64,000 nucleotides of DNA, taken from assembly GCA_025210375.1 (NCBI GenBank), contig JAOASB010000054.1, forward strand, positions 33,579 through 97,578, written 5' to 3'. Below are positions 1-8,804 of this stretch, one piece after another. Each line of letters starts with the position of its first letter. The first letter of the stretch is position 1. Under the pieces are notes generated by a model that had not been told where the DNA came from, did not search any database, and saw only the letters and a list, made by a program, of their open reading frames with translations. Source of the stretch: Maledivibacter sp. Lineage in GTDB: Bacteria; Bacillota; Clostridia; Peptostreptococcales; Caminicellaceae. The translations under genes were made by a program, and so were the position numbers.

Positions 1-1
1 A

Positions 2-1276
2 CAAGGCTATAGTTATGAAGGAAATAAATATTATGCGGCATATAACCCAATTGGTACAACGGGTTTTAATATAGGATTAAGTGTTTCTGTACGGGAATTG
101 CTAATGGATGTATCTAATTTAAGAAATACTTTGATATATATGACTATTGGAGCCCTCGTTATAGCTATGCTCATTACATATGTAATGGGAGGGGCCTTTG
201 TAAAACCTATTATATTGGCTACAAACCATGCAAAAGCTATATCACAATTAGACTTAACAGTAGAAGTACCGGAAAAATTTCTAAGGAGTAAAGATGAATT
301 TGGTGAGTTGGCCAGAGCTTTTGATACAATAACTGAGAATATGAAAGACTTTGTTCATAAAATCCAAAATTCAGCATTAGAACTTACAGAATCATCTAAG
401 CTATTATCAGAAACGACCAGTGAAAATGCCATTACTTCAGAATCGGTTTCCAAGGCTGTGGATGAAATAGCAATTGGAGCCGTAACACAGGCCCAGGAAT
501 CACAAAGTGCAGTACAAGAGCTTTCAGAGCTGGGTGAGAGTATAGACGAGTCCGAAAAACTTGCCATGACTGTAAAGGATGGTACTGAAAAGGTAAACAG
601 TGTGACATCAGGGTGTAAGGAAATGGTTTCAAAGCTAAAAAAAGAATTCAAGCTAAATCTGGATATTGCTGGAGAAATGAAAAGTAACACAGATCAGTTA
701 GTTGAGCAATCAGAATCTATTGTAGGTATTTTAAATACTATTTCTAATATTGCTAATCAAACAAATTTATTAGCCTTGAATGCTTCAATTGAAGCTGCTA
801 GAGCGGGGGATGCCGGTAGAGGTTTTGCCGTTGTGGCAGATGAAATACGAAAATTAGCGGAAGAAACTGAAAGTGCTACGGAGAATATATCGAATATCCT
901 TGTAGCAATGACAAATAGAATCACAATAGCAAATACCAATATGCATAAAGCAGAAGAAATAGTGGGAAATGTAGATGTTTATTTAGAAAAAACCGTTTCT
1001 TCCTATGATGTTATTGATGGTTCAATAGTAAACCTAGCTTTATTATTTGAAAAACTCATAAAATCCCTTAGGGATATTGATGAAAATAAGGTTAAAACCT
1101 TTACTTCTATTGAAAGTATTTTGGCAGTATCCCAGGAGTCAGCTGCATCCACTGAAGAAGTCAATGCTTCCGTTGAAGAACAAACCGCATCAATGGAGGA
1201 AATTGCAAGGTCTAGTAGAGAATTAGCTGAAATAGCTAGAGGTATGGAAGAAATTATTGAAAAATTTAAGCTTTAA
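2..1276 (+). CDS. Methyl-accepting chemotaxis protein, 3' part (gene begins before the window)
   Basis: The reading frame is open from base 2, so the first in-window Met codon at 98 is not the real start; this is the C-terminal ~425 residues of a transmembrane chemoreceptor. The first residues look like the end of an extracellular Cache-type sensor, followed by a hydrophobic segment (IYMTIGALVIAMLITYVMG), a HAMP linker and a long coiled-coil signalling domain. The conserved hairpin tip (NLLALNASIEAARAGDAGRGF) that contacts CheA/CheW is intact, as is the VVADEIRKLAEE stretch after it. The ligand is unknown because the sensor is outside the window. A terminator-like hairpin follows at 1418, and the gene appears to be separate from the ABC genes downstream. 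Confidence 0.93.
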   Translation, partial: QGYSYEGNKYYAAYNPIGTTGFNIGLSVSVRELLMDVSNLRNTLIYMTIGALVIAMLITYVMGGAFVKPIILATNHAKAISQLDLTVEVPEKFLRSKDEFGELARAFDTITENMKDFVHKIQNSALELTESSKLLSETTSENAITSESVSKAVDEIAIGAVTQAQESQSAVQELSELGESIDESEKLAMTVKDGTEKVNSVTSGCKEMVSKLKKEFKLNLDIAGEMKSNTDQLVEQSESIVGILNTISNIANQTNLLALNASIEAARAGDAGRGFAVVADEIRKLAEETESATENISNILVAMTNRITIANTNMHKAEEIVGNVDVYLEKTVSSYDVIDGSIVNLALLFEKLIKSLRDIDENKVKTFTSIESILAVSQESAASTEEVNASVEEQTASMEEIARSSRELAEIARGMEEIIEKFKL

Positions 1277-1417
1277 AAATTTTAGTGAACTAAACTTTAT
1301 GAGTGTAAAGCTATATAGGGTTTTCATAGTATGACTTGCATAAGTTAAAGTCTATACTAAAATCCCCATAGTTAAAGTTACATAAATTTCTCACTTACAT
1401 AAAGACATTGATAATTT

Positions 1418-1457
1418 ACAGCTAGCCCATGTTTTATACAAAATGTGAGCTGGCTGT
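1418..1457 (+). terminator. Likely intrinsic terminator of the chemoreceptor gene
   Basis: An imperfect inverted repeat (ACAGCTAGCC ... GAGCTGGCTGT, allowing G-U pairs) is followed by the T-rich run ATTTTTATT, about 140 bases after the stop codon. Confidence 0.6.
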
Positions 1458-1478
1458 ATTTTTATTGTAATACATTAC

Positions 1479-1523
1479 TTTTGAAAAATCTGAGTACAGG
1501 TGAAGGGCTTAGATTTTTCAAAA
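1479..1523. repeat. 13-bp perfect inverted repeat
   Basis: TTTTGAAAAATCT at 1479-1491 is exactly complementary to AGATTTTTCAAAA at 1511-1523, with a 19-base spacer. It abuts the left edge of a MITE remnant. It lacks a T tract, so it is not an obvious terminator; it could be an operator or the trace of a second small insertion. Confidence 0.5.
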
Positions 1524-1592
1524 ATAACTTTGGGGATTTTAAAACTCTATATAGTAGATGACTTTTGTAGAAGGTAATTATGCAATTTGCTC
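1524..1592 (+). repeat. MITE remnant (right part only)
   Basis: From roughly 1524 the sequence tracks the right half of the 53050-53167 element (…GATTTTAAAACT, ATATAGTAGAT, then AGAAGGTAATTATGC) and ends with the same terminal AATTTGCTC. The left half is missing and no 4-bp target duplication is visible (GAAT follows the right end), which suggests truncation or recombination after insertion. It lies in the leader region of the ABC exporter operon. Confidence 0.7.
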
Positions 1593-1656
1593 GAATAATA
1601 AAAGACTCCATGCAAATAATAATACAAAAATTATATTTTGAAGGGACTAAAAAAAT

Positions 1657-2541
1657 ATGAATGCTATTGAAACCAAAAATCTAACAAAAAGCTATGGAAG
1701 ATCAAGGGGAATTATTGATGTAAGCTTTAATGTTAAAGAAGGAGAAAATTTTGGTTTTATTGGGCCCAATGGTGCTGGTAAATCCACCACCATTAGAACC
1801 CTATTGTCCTTAATTTATCCAACCAGTGGGAGTGCTAAGATATTTGGCAAGGATGTTGTAAAATTTGGTCCCAAGATAAAAAAAGAAATTGGATATTTAC
1901 CCTCTGAAGTTTTTTATTACGATAACATGAGGGTTATGGAGCTTTTAAAATACTCAGCTAGTTTTTATAAAAAGGATTGCAGTAAAAGGATTAATTATTT
2001 GGCTGACATAATGAATCTTGATCTTAGCAAAAAAATCGATGATTTATCCTTTGGAAACAAGAAAAAGGTTGGTATAGTTCAGGGACTTCTCCATGAGCCT
2101 AAATTAATAATATTAGATGAGCCTACTAGTGGATTAGACCCTCTTATGCAGCAGAAATTTTTTGATTTATTAGGAGAAGAAAATAAGAAGGGTGCCACAA
2201 TTTTTTTCTCTTCCCATATCTTAAGTGAAGTGCAAAAACTCTGTGATCGTGTGGCTATTATTAAAGAGGGTAGGATAATAAAGCTTGAGAAGATTAGTAC
2301 GTTGAAGGAAAATAATTATAAGAAGTTCAAGATTGAAACATTTTCAAGGATAGATAGGGATTATTTTAATATCAGTGGTGTGAAAAATCTAGAAGTAAAA
2401 GAAGGAATAGTGGATTTTATGTTTAAAGGAAATATTAATACTGTCATGAAAAAAATATCTGAAATGAAAATATCTAATATATGGATAGAAGAGCCTAACC
2501 TTGAAGAAATATTTATACATTATTATTCAAGGGAGGAATAG
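1657..2541 (+). CDS. ABC transporter ATP-binding protein (ABC-2 exporter type)
   Basis: This 294-residue ATPase energises the two membrane proteins encoded directly after it. Walker A is GPNGAGKST near residues 36-44, the signature motif is a variant LSFGNKKKV, and Walker B is LIILDEPTSGLD; a switch His lies in FFSSHILSE. The C-terminal ~80 residues form the extra domain common in drug, lantibiotic or antibiotic-immunity exporters of this class. The start is supported by GAAGGGA about 8 bases upstream. The next gene begins 5 bases after the stop, so the three genes form one operon. The exported substrate cannot be read from the sequence. Confidence 0.93.
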   Translation: MNAIETKNLTKSYGRSRGIIDVSFNVKEGENFGFIGPNGAGKSTTIRTLLSLIYPTSGSAKIFGKDVVKFGPKIKKEIGYLPSEVFYYDNMRVMELLKYSASFYKKDCSKRINYLADIMNLDLSKKIDDLSFGNKKKVGIVQGLLHEPKLIILDEPTSGLDPLMQQKFFDLLGEENKKGATIFFSSHILSEVQKLCDRVAIIKEGRIIKLEKISTLKENNYKKFKIETFSRIDRDYFNISGVKNLEVKEGIVDFMFKGNINTVMKKISEMKISNIWIEEPNLEEIFIHYYSREE

Positions 2542-2546
2542 ATAAT

Positions 2547-3344
2547 ATGAATATATTCCTACATGAGTTAAAAACCTATAGAAAATCAACTTTTTTGTGG
2601 ACAATATCATTAATCTTAGTGATAGTTATATTCTTCTCACTATTTCCATCCTTCTCAAGGGATGTGGATCGGATGAAAAAATTAATGGAGGGGTTTCCCG
2701 AGGCTATAAGAATTGGTATGGGCATTACATTGGATAGCTTCTCCAGCGTATTAGGATATTATTCCTTTCCCTTTACATTTGTTCTTTTGATTGGAGCAAT
2801 CCAGGCCATGACCTTGGGGACTTCAATCATATCAAAGGAAATACATGAAAAGACGGCAGATTTTCTGTTGACAAAGCCTATTACCAGGACAAAAATTTTC
2901 TTCTCTAAGTTACTTGCCATAACTATATCAATGATACTTACAAATATAATTTACATAGGAGCAGCAAATATTGTCATATCCTTTGTAAAGAATGGGGAGT
3001 ATAGCTTCAAAATATTTTTTATGATTTCCATAACACTATTATTTATACAGCTCATATTTATGTCCCTGGGAGTTATTATTTCAGTCATACTACCTAAAAT
3101 TAAGTCGGTTTTGACTATTTCCCTTGCTGTGGTATTCCTTTTCTATTTTATAAGTTTTCTAAGCTCAAAGGGGGATGATGATATGATTCGATACATAACA
3201 CCCTTCAAATACTTTGACCCTGTATATATCATAGGAAATAGTAGCTATGAAATACAGTTTGTCATAACTGCTTTAGCATTTATTATAGGTTGTATTACGG
3301 TTAGTTATATAATTTATTGTAAAAAGGATATTCATGCTGTATAA
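2547..3344 (+). CDS. ABC-2 type exporter permease
   Basis: A 265-residue integral membrane protein with about six hydrophobic segments (near residues 17-35, 68-95, 120-150, 158-185, 190-210 and 235-258). It has the conserved cytoplasmic stretch IISKEIHEKTADFLLTKPITR typical of ABC-2 permeases, which couples to the ATPase. It is a paralogue of the following gene: both begin with MNIFL, contain an EKTADFL/DKTTEFL motif and end with a TPFKYF motif before the last helix. The two probably form a heterodimeric channel. The start is preceded by GGAGGAAT. Confidence 0.9.
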   Translation: MNIFLHELKTYRKSTFLWTISLILVIVIFFSLFPSFSRDVDRMKKLMEGFPEAIRIGMGITLDSFSSVLGYYSFPFTFVLLIGAIQAMTLGTSIISKEIHEKTADFLLTKPITRTKIFFSKLLAITISMILTNIIYIGAANIVISFVKNGEYSFKIFFMISITLLFIQLIFMSLGVIISVILPKIKSVLTISLAVVFLFYFISFLSSKGDDDMIRYITPFKYFDPVYIIGNSSYEIQFVITALAFIIGCITVSYIIYCKKDIHAV

Positions 3345-3376
3345 AATTGATTTTAGAATATAGGAGTGTAGTGATT

Positions 3377-4174
3377 ATGAATATATTTCTCAGAGAAATA
3401 AAGGCCAATATAAAATCACTTTTCATATGGTGTATGGCAATGGTAGCAATGATTGGTGGCGGTATGGGGAAATATGCTGGATTTACTGGTGCAGGAGAGT
3501 CTATAAATGACATGTTGGACATATATCCAAAATCATTGCTAAATATAATGGGGATAAGCGGCTTCGATTTATCTACTGCTATTGGATTTTATGGGGTTCT
3601 TTTCTTATATCTCATATTACTGGCAGCAACCCATGCCATAATGTTGGGAGCCGGTATCATAGCGAAGGAAGAAAGGGATAAAACTACAGAATTTCTATTC
3701 TCAAAGCCCATATCAAGAAGTAGGGTTATAACCTTCAAGCTATTAGCGGGACTTTTAAATATTATTATTTTAAATGTAGTTACTTTAATAGGATCCCTAA
3801 TTGTGGTTAACTATTTTAATAAGGGTGATGATATAACAAATGACATAATAATTTTAATGATGGGTATGTTTATTCTACAACTCATATATATAAGCATTGG
3901 AGCATTATTGGCTTCGATTAGGAAAAAAAGCAGGGATGTGGCCTATTCGGCAACGGGTATACTACTTATTACCTTTATGTTATATATGGTAACCAATATA
4001 AATAAAGGTTTCGAGGCTTTAAAGTATTTCACCCCCTTTAAATATTTTGAAGCTGAACCCATAATTTTAGGAAGGGGAATTAATTTTTTATTTATAATAT
4101 TATCAGGTGTAATTATGGGGATATCACTGATAGTAACCTATGAATCTTATAGAGGAAGGGATTTAGATGTATAA
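3377..4174 (+). CDS. ABC-2 type exporter permease (paralogue of the preceding gene)
   Basis: The second membrane subunit of the exporter, about 265 residues with six predicted helices. An upstream start at 3347 is possible, but ATG 3377 (MNIFLREIKANIKS) has AGGAG 10 bases upstream and aligns with the start of its paralogue, so I prefer it. The motif AKEERDKTTEFLFSKPISR matches the coupling stretch of the other permease. It is the last gene of the operon; no clear terminator was seen between it and the regulator at 4288. Confidence 0.9.
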   Translation: MNIFLREIKANIKSLFIWCMAMVAMIGGGMGKYAGFTGAGESINDMLDIYPKSLLNIMGISGFDLSTAIGFYGVLFLYLILLAATHAIMLGAGIIAKEERDKTTEFLFSKPISRSRVITFKLLAGLLNIIILNVVTLIGSLIVVNYFNKGDDITNDIIILMMGMFILQLIYISIGALLASIRKKSRDVAYSATGILLITFMLYMVTNINKGFEALKYFTPFKYFEAEPIILGRGINFLFIILSGVIMGISLIVTYESYRGRDLDV

Positions 4175-4193
4175 GCGTCATAGTATATATTAG

Positions 4194-4202
4194 TGATATA
4201 AT
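4194..4202 (+). promoter_or_regulatory. Candidate extended -10 promoter for the EBP gene
   Basis: TGATATAAT is a match to the extended -10 form TGnTATAAT. It lies about 86 bases before the EBP start codon. The -35 region is weak, as is common for extended -10 promoters. Confidence 0.4.
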
Positions 4203-4287
4203 TGTAGTTGAGTAAAAGGCATGGACTTATACCGAGAATCTAAGAGAAACTTCTTTGATGTATATTGTTTTGAGGGGGAGAAAATCT

Positions 4288-5697
4288 ATGGTTAAAAGAA
4301 GAAAGGACTTTTTAAATGAATTAGCATATATAGATGGAATAACTATCATTGATACATCGGGAACTATATTATTTTCTGTAAAGTTTAATCCAAGGTTTCA
4401 TCCAGAGATAGAGGAGGATAGTGATGTTGTAGGAAAGAAACTATTTGAAATATTTACCAATATTGATAGGGAATCTAGTACATTAATCAAAGCCATGGAA
4501 TTGGGAAAGCCAATACATAAAAGAAGGCAAAAAGTAATTAATATTGATGGGGAATGTATCCAGACTGCTAATGCTTCTATACCAATCAAATCAAAGGGGA
4601 GGATAATAGGTGCTGTTGAGCTTTCAAAGGATATATCAAAGCATAAATATGAATATAGTAATGAGATTATAATGAATAGTGAATTGTTCAAGAGCAGGAA
4701 TATTATAAATGAGTATTTAGGTCCCCATAAGGCTAGGTATACCTTGGAGGAGATAATATCTAATAATGATCAAATCAAGGAGCTTAAGCATATTGTGAAA
4801 AAAATTGCCATTGGGAGAGCCCCAGTATTTATATATGGTGAAACTGGTACGGGAAAGGAATTATTTGCTCATTCAATTCATAATGAAAGTGAGAGGGCAG
4901 GCAAACCCTTTGTTAGCCAAAATTGTGCTGCTATACCTGAAAATCTATTAGAAAGCATATTATTTGGGACAACAAAGGGAAGTTTTACCGGGGCGTATGA
5001 TACTCCAGGACTTTTTGAACTAGCTGAAGGAGGAACATTATTCTTAGATGAAATTAATTCTATGCCCTTAAATCTGCAAGCTAAAATGCTGAGAGTTTTA
5101 GAAGATGGATATGTAAGGAGATTAGGAGATAGAAAAGAGAGGAAAATAGATGTTAGGATAATTACTGCATCCAACAACAATCCTCAAAGATGCTTAAGAG
5201 AAGGGAAATTAAGACATGATATATATTATAGATTGAGCGTATTGGTTATAGGTATTCCCCCATTAAGGGAAAGAAAGGACGATATAGAACTACTATTAAA
5301 TTTTTTTGTGGATAAATATAATAAAATATTGAATAAAAATATAAATAAAGTATCAAAGGAAGTATATGATTTTCTTAAAGCCTATAAGTGGCCGGGAAAC
5401 GTAAGGGAGCTAGAGCATGTTGTTGAATATGCAATGCATGTTGTATCACGGAATGAGAATATTATAGAAATGGAGCATGTTAATAATAAGATCAAGGAAA
5501 TTATTAATATAAATGAGAAAGAAACAGAAACAGAACTTGACATACAACCATTAAATCAAGCTATATTAGAGGTTGAAAAGGATCTTATAGGTAAAGCTAT
5601 AAATAAAACAAAGGGGAATGTTTCTGCTGCTGCAAGATTATTATGTATTCCAAGGCAAACTTTGCAAAGGAAAATTGATAAATACAATATAAAATAG
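4288..5697 (+). CDS. Sigma-54-dependent enhancer-binding regulator (PAS-AAA+-Fis HTH)
   Basis: A 469-residue activator of sigma-54 RNA polymerase, predicted to switch on the alanine dehydrogenase/antiporter genes that follow. Order of parts: N-terminal PAS-like sensor (about residues 10-120), AAA+ domain with Walker A GETGTGKE near residue 185, the sigma-54 contact loop GSFTGA, Walker B LFLDEIN, and a C-terminal Fis-type helix-turn-helix (GNVSAAARLLCIPRQTLQRK). The ATG at 4288 is chosen over 4255 because GAGGGGG lies 8 bases upstream. The absence of a receiver domain suggests direct sensing of a small molecule by the PAS domain. A consensus -24/-12 promoter lies 230 bases downstream of the stop. 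Confidence 0.93.
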   Translation: MVKRRKDFLNELAYIDGITIIDTSGTILFSVKFNPRFHPEIEEDSDVVGKKLFEIFTNIDRESSTLIKAMELGKPIHKRRQKVINIDGECIQTANASIPIKSKGRIIGAVELSKDISKHKYEYSNEIIMNSELFKSRNIINEYLGPHKARYTLEEIISNNDQIKELKHIVKKIAIGRAPVFIYGETGTGKELFAHSIHNESERAGKPFVSQNCAAIPENLLESILFGTTKGSFTGAYDTPGLFELAEGGTLFLDEINSMPLNLQAKMLRVLEDGYVRRLGDRKERKIDVRIITASNNNPQRCLREGKLRHDIYYRLSVLVIGIPPLRERKDDIELLLNFFVDKYNKILNKNINKVSKEVYDFLKAYKWPGNVRELEHVVEYAMHVVSRNENIIEMEHVNNKIKEIININEKETETELDIQPLNQAILEVEKDLIGKAINKTKGNVSAAARLLCIPRQTLQRKIDKYNIK

Positions 5698-5766
5698 AAA
5701 ATTTAAAATTATTTAAAAATTTATAATGTTTTAAATAATTTTTATTATGAAATAGAATTTTGCTCA

Positions 5767-5797
5767 AAATATAACAATTAGTCACCGAAATATAACA
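5767..5797 (+). promoter_or_regulatory. Candidate upstream activator sites for the ald promoter
   Basis: AAATATAACA occurs at 5767-5776 and again at 5788-5797, a 21-base period (two helical turns). The first copy also forms an imperfect dyad with the preceding ATAGAATTTTG. The sites lie about 130-160 bases before the sigma-54 promoter at 5928, the usual distance for an enhancer. Binding by the adjacent EBP is inference. Confidence 0.45.
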
Positions 5798-5805
5798 AAA
5801 AAGCT

Positions 5806-5831
5806 AAAATGGTATAATTAAATGCCATTTT
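5806..5831 (+). terminator. Likely terminator of the EBP gene
   Basis: AAAATGG (5806-5812) pairs with CCATTTT (5825-5831) and is followed by a run of T. It lies between the EBP stop and the sigma-54 promoter. The stem is short and AT-rich. Confidence 0.5.
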
Positions 5832-5927
5832 TTTTGTTTATTGTTATGATAATAACTAAATTATCCTTAGAAATCTTAGCTTTTAGGGGAATAAACAAGG
5901 TTTTTTAAGTAAATTTAATAAAAAAAA

Positions 5928-5943
5928 TGGCATAGTAATTGCT
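5928..5943 (+). promoter_or_regulatory. Sigma-54 (-24/-12) promoter of the ald operon
   Basis: TGGCATAGTAATTGCT matches the consensus TGGCAYRN4TTGCW with the invariant GG and GC exactly 10 bases apart. Transcription would start near 5954, about 38 bases before the ald start codon at 5992. It follows directly on a sigma-54 activator gene. Confidence 0.88.
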
Positions 5944-5991
5944 CTATTGTTTAATAAGTCAATCATTATAAGTAGTGGAGGAGGGATTACT

Positions 5992-7143
5992 ATGATCATT
6001 GGAGTTTTAAAAGAGATCAAACCTGGTGAATCTAGAGTTATTATGACTCCTACTGAAGTAGCAGAGCTTTGTGCCGATGGACACAAGGTATTAGTACAAA
6101 GTACAGCAGGAGAAAAGGCTGGATTTGACGACAAAGAGTATGTAGAGGCTGGTGCAGAGATAAAAGAAAAGATGGAAAGTATCTATTCTGAATGCGATTT
6201 GGTTGCAAAGGTAAAAGAAATTTTTCCAGAAGAATATGATTTACTAAGGGAAGGGCAGATAATATTTACATGTATTCATCCTGCAGCCAATAAAGAAGAA
6301 GTAGAAGCACTATTAGAAAAGAGAGTCATAGCATTTACTGCCGAAGATACCCACCGATATGGTTCACCAAATTGTGAGGTAGCAGGAAAGCTAGGGGCAT
6401 TGATGGGGGTTTATCATTTATTAAGCATTAATGGTGGTAGTGGAAAGCTGGTTTGTCCAATAGGTGGAGCCCCAGGAGCAAATGTATTGGTAATTGGAGC
6501 AGGAATTGTGGGAAAAGGGGCAACGGAAATCATAGCGTCATTAGGGGCAAAGGTAATTCTGATGGATATAAATATAGGGGTTTTAAGACAATGTCACGAA
6601 ATATTTCCTAAAAATGTGCATACTAGTATATCAAATCAATATAACATTAGAAGGCTTCTACCAAATATAGATATGGTGATAAACTGCGTGAAATGGCCCA
6701 AGCACAGAAAAGACCATCTTATAACAAGGGATATGTTAGGGCTAATGAGAAAAGGCTCAGTGATTGTAGATATAAGTGCCGATGTGGGAGGAGCTATTGA
6801 AACCTATAAGCCTACACATCATGACAATCCTACCTATGAAGTGGATGGAATAATTCATTACGGTGTTGATAATATACCTGGAGCTGCCCCACATACTACT
6901 TCAATTTCATATGCTGCATCGGTTATATCCCATATAAAATCTATTGCAAATAATGGAATAATTGAGGCCTGTAGGAGGGACGGGTATTTAAGAAGAAGTA
7001 TGACAACATACAAGGGAATATTAACCCATGAAGAAACAAGTATAATACAAGGCAAACCCTTTAATACTTCAGAAGAAGTACTTGGCCTAGAAAGTTGTAA
7101 AAATTTAGATTCGGCTCCAAAAGCCACTTCTACAGTGGTTTAA
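5992..7143 (+). CDS. ald: Alanine dehydrogenase
   Basis: Catalyses reversible NAD-dependent oxidative deamination of L-alanine to pyruvate and ammonia in the cytoplasm. The 383 residues carry the family's N-terminal MIIGVLKEIKPGESRV start, the substrate-binding GHKVLVQ region, the His of the HRYGSPNCEVAG stretch, and a Rossmann motif VIGAGIVGKGATEI followed by an acidic residue in VILMDIN. An in-frame Met at 5947 is rejected because it lies upstream of the expected sigma-54 transcription start; ATG 5992 has GGAGGAGGG at the right distance. The family is usually about 370 residues, so the gene is full length with a short extra tail. The operon with an antiporter suggests use of alanine as substrate. 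Confidence 0.93.
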   Translation: MIIGVLKEIKPGESRVIMTPTEVAELCADGHKVLVQSTAGEKAGFDDKEYVEAGAEIKEKMESIYSECDLVAKVKEIFPEEYDLLREGQIIFTCIHPAANKEEVEALLEKRVIAFTAEDTHRYGSPNCEVAGKLGALMGVYHLLSINGGSGKLVCPIGGAPGANVLVIGAGIVGKGATEIIASLGAKVILMDINIGVLRQCHEIFPKNVHTSISNQYNIRRLLPNIDMVINCVKWPKHRKDHLITRDMLGLMRKGSVIVDISADVGGAIETYKPTHHDNPTYEVDGIIHYGVDNIPGAAPHTTSISYAASVISHIKSIANNGIIEACRRDGYLRRSMTTYKGILTHEETSIIQGKPFNTSEEVLGLESCKNLDSAPKATSTVV

Positions 7144-7171
7144 AATAAATAAATATTGAGGAGGATTTTGA

Positions 7172-8581
7172 ATGGAAATAGGAACACATCTTGGTATTAT
7201 TTCAATTTTACCCGCAACTATAGCGATTATTTTGGCCTTCAAAACCAGAAACACTGTTTTTTCACTGGCAGTAGCTATTTTCATAGGTGTTTTAGCTTCA
7301 GGAAAAGGGCTAATGGCATTTCCGGCACTTCTAAAGACTTCCTTAGGTACAACAAGCTTTTCATGGATTTTATTACTTGAATTATTTATAGGTATTTTAA
7401 TTGCATTTTTTCAAAGGACAGGTGCTATTCAAGGGTTTACAAGGATAATGGAAAATAAACAACTAAGCAGAGTTAAAATTCAATTAACAGCTTGGGTTAT
7501 GGGTATGTTTGTATTCTTTAGTGATTATTTTAGTCCCTTATTTGTGGGTTCAACAATGCGAAGCCTTTCAGATAAAGCTAAGATATCAAGGGAAAAGCTT
7601 GCATATATTGCTGATTCAACCTCAGCTCCAGTAAGTGTTCTGGCACCTATTACCGGCTGGGCGGTATTTATTTCAGGACTATTAATTGGTATTGGGCCCG
7701 TGGAAGATGCAGCTCAAGCTATGATGATATTCACTAGGGCCGTACCATTTAACTTCTATGCCATAATTGCTGTTTTATTAGTTGGACTTTTGGCTTCCGG
7801 CATTATCCCAGAATTTGGGCCGATGAAAAAGGCAGAGAAAAGAGCTTTAGAAGAAGGCAAGGTACTGAGAGATGGAGCAGAACCATTAATAGGTGAGGAG
7901 TTGACGGATACACCACCCTATGAAGGTATCAAAACTAATGTATTTTTAAACTTCATATTCCCTGTTCTCATAGTTGTTACCATTGCCATAGGCACATTTA
8001 TAACGATGAAATCTGCAAAAACCATGGAAGCTTTTCTTGCAGCAGCGGTTGTCTTAGGAATCATCATGAGGATTCAAGGAATACCATTTAATGATATTAT
8101 GAAAACAGCTATGTCAGGAATGAAGGGAGTTATGCCCGCGATCATTATATTGGCCCTTTCCTATACTATTAACAGTCTAAGTAAAGAAATGGGGACCGCA
8201 AATTATATAATTTCCGTTACTCAAAACTGGTTAACTCCTAATCTTCTACCCTTTGTAACCTTTGTAATAGCTGCTTTGATATCCTTTTCAACCGGTACAT
8301 CCTGGGGAACCTTTGCTATAATGATGCCTATAGCCGCACCACTTGCATTTGGTTTTGCTGGCAATGAAATCACTGTCTTGGTTCTAGCAACTGTTGCCGC
8401 TGTTGCAGGTGGAGGAGTGTTTGGGGATCACTGTTCACCACTTTCCGATACCACAATACTGGCTTCTACAGGGGCAGCTTCGGATCATATAGACCATGTA
8501 AAAACCCAAATTCCTTATGCCGGTGTAGCGGCAGGTTTAGCATCTATAATATATCTTATAATAGGATTCACCGTAGTCTAG
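7172..8581 (+). CDS. NhaC-family Na+/H+ antiporter or related secondary transporter
   Basis: A 469-residue membrane protein with roughly 11-12 hydrophobic segments, of the Na+/H+ antiporter NhaC superfamily. Characteristic conserved stretches are SFSTGTSWGTFAIMMPIA and GGGVFGDHCSPLSDTTILAS near residues 370-430. Members exchange Na+ for H+ or carry organic substrates. Placed 28 bases after ald under the same sigma-54 promoter, it may import alanine or export an ion during alanine use; the substrate is inference. The start has TTGAGGAGGA upstream. A strong terminator follows at 8619. Confidence 0.85.
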   Translation: MEIGTHLGIISILPATIAIILAFKTRNTVFSLAVAIFIGVLASGKGLMAFPALLKTSLGTTSFSWILLLELFIGILIAFFQRTGAIQGFTRIMENKQLSRVKIQLTAWVMGMFVFFSDYFSPLFVGSTMRSLSDKAKISREKLAYIADSTSAPVSVLAPITGWAVFISGLLIGIGPVEDAAQAMMIFTRAVPFNFYAIIAVLLVGLLASGIIPEFGPMKKAEKRALEEGKVLRDGAEPLIGEELTDTPPYEGIKTNVFLNFIFPVLIVVTIAIGTFITMKSAKTMEAFLAAAVVLGIIMRIQGIPFNDIMKTAMSGMKGVMPAIIILALSYTINSLSKEMGTANYIISVTQNWLTPNLLPFVTFVIAALISFSTGTSWGTFAIMMPIAAPLAFGFAGNEITVLVLATVAAVAGGGVFGDHCSPLSDTTILASTGAASDHIDHVKTQIPYAGVAAGLASIIYLIIGFTVV

Positions 8582-8618
8582 TTTTATAAAAAATACTATA
8601 AATAAAAAGTTGTTCAGT

Positions 8619-8648
8619 AAAAGTGTCTGTTATTTAGCAGGCACTTTT
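8619..8648 (+). terminator. Intrinsic terminator of the ald operon
   Basis: AAAAGTGTCTG (8619-8629) pairs with CAGGCACTTTT (8638-8648) with one G-U pair, followed by further T residues, 38 bases after the antiporter stop. Confidence 0.85.
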
Positions 8649-8718
8649 TAGCTTTATATGGGAGAAGAGCTAGCATTAACTGCGATTAATATTGAAGGTT
8701 AAAAATATTGAGAAATTA

Positions 8719-8747
8719 TTGACAAGTCAAAATAAATATGTTAGCAT
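8719..8747 (+). promoter_or_regulatory. Candidate sigma-A promoter of the UroD/oxidoreductase cluster
   Basis: A perfect -35 TTGACA (8719-8724) and a -10 of TAGCAT (8742-8747) are 17 bases apart. Transcription would start near 8754, inside the left arm of the inverted repeat described next. Confidence 0.65.
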
Positions 8748-8789
8748 GTATTCGTAATTAACATTTCAAAAACGACGATGACGAATACA
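8747..8789 (+). promoter_or_regulatory. 9-bp inverted repeat between promoter and first gene
   Basis: TGTATTCGT (8747-8755) and ACGAATACA (8781-8789) are exact inverted repeats with a 25-base spacer. The right arm runs straight into the AAGGAGG ribosome binding site. It could be an operator for the IclR regulator encoded at the end of the cluster, or an RNA hairpin that controls ribosome access. Confidence 0.55.
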
Positions 8790-8804
8790 AGGAGGTTGTT
8801 ATTT

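Noticed and set aside
7156..7380. A 74-codon open frame overlapping the start of the NhaC-family gene
   Set aside because: It runs in another frame inside the transporter gene, has no homologous features and no ribosome binding site of its own.
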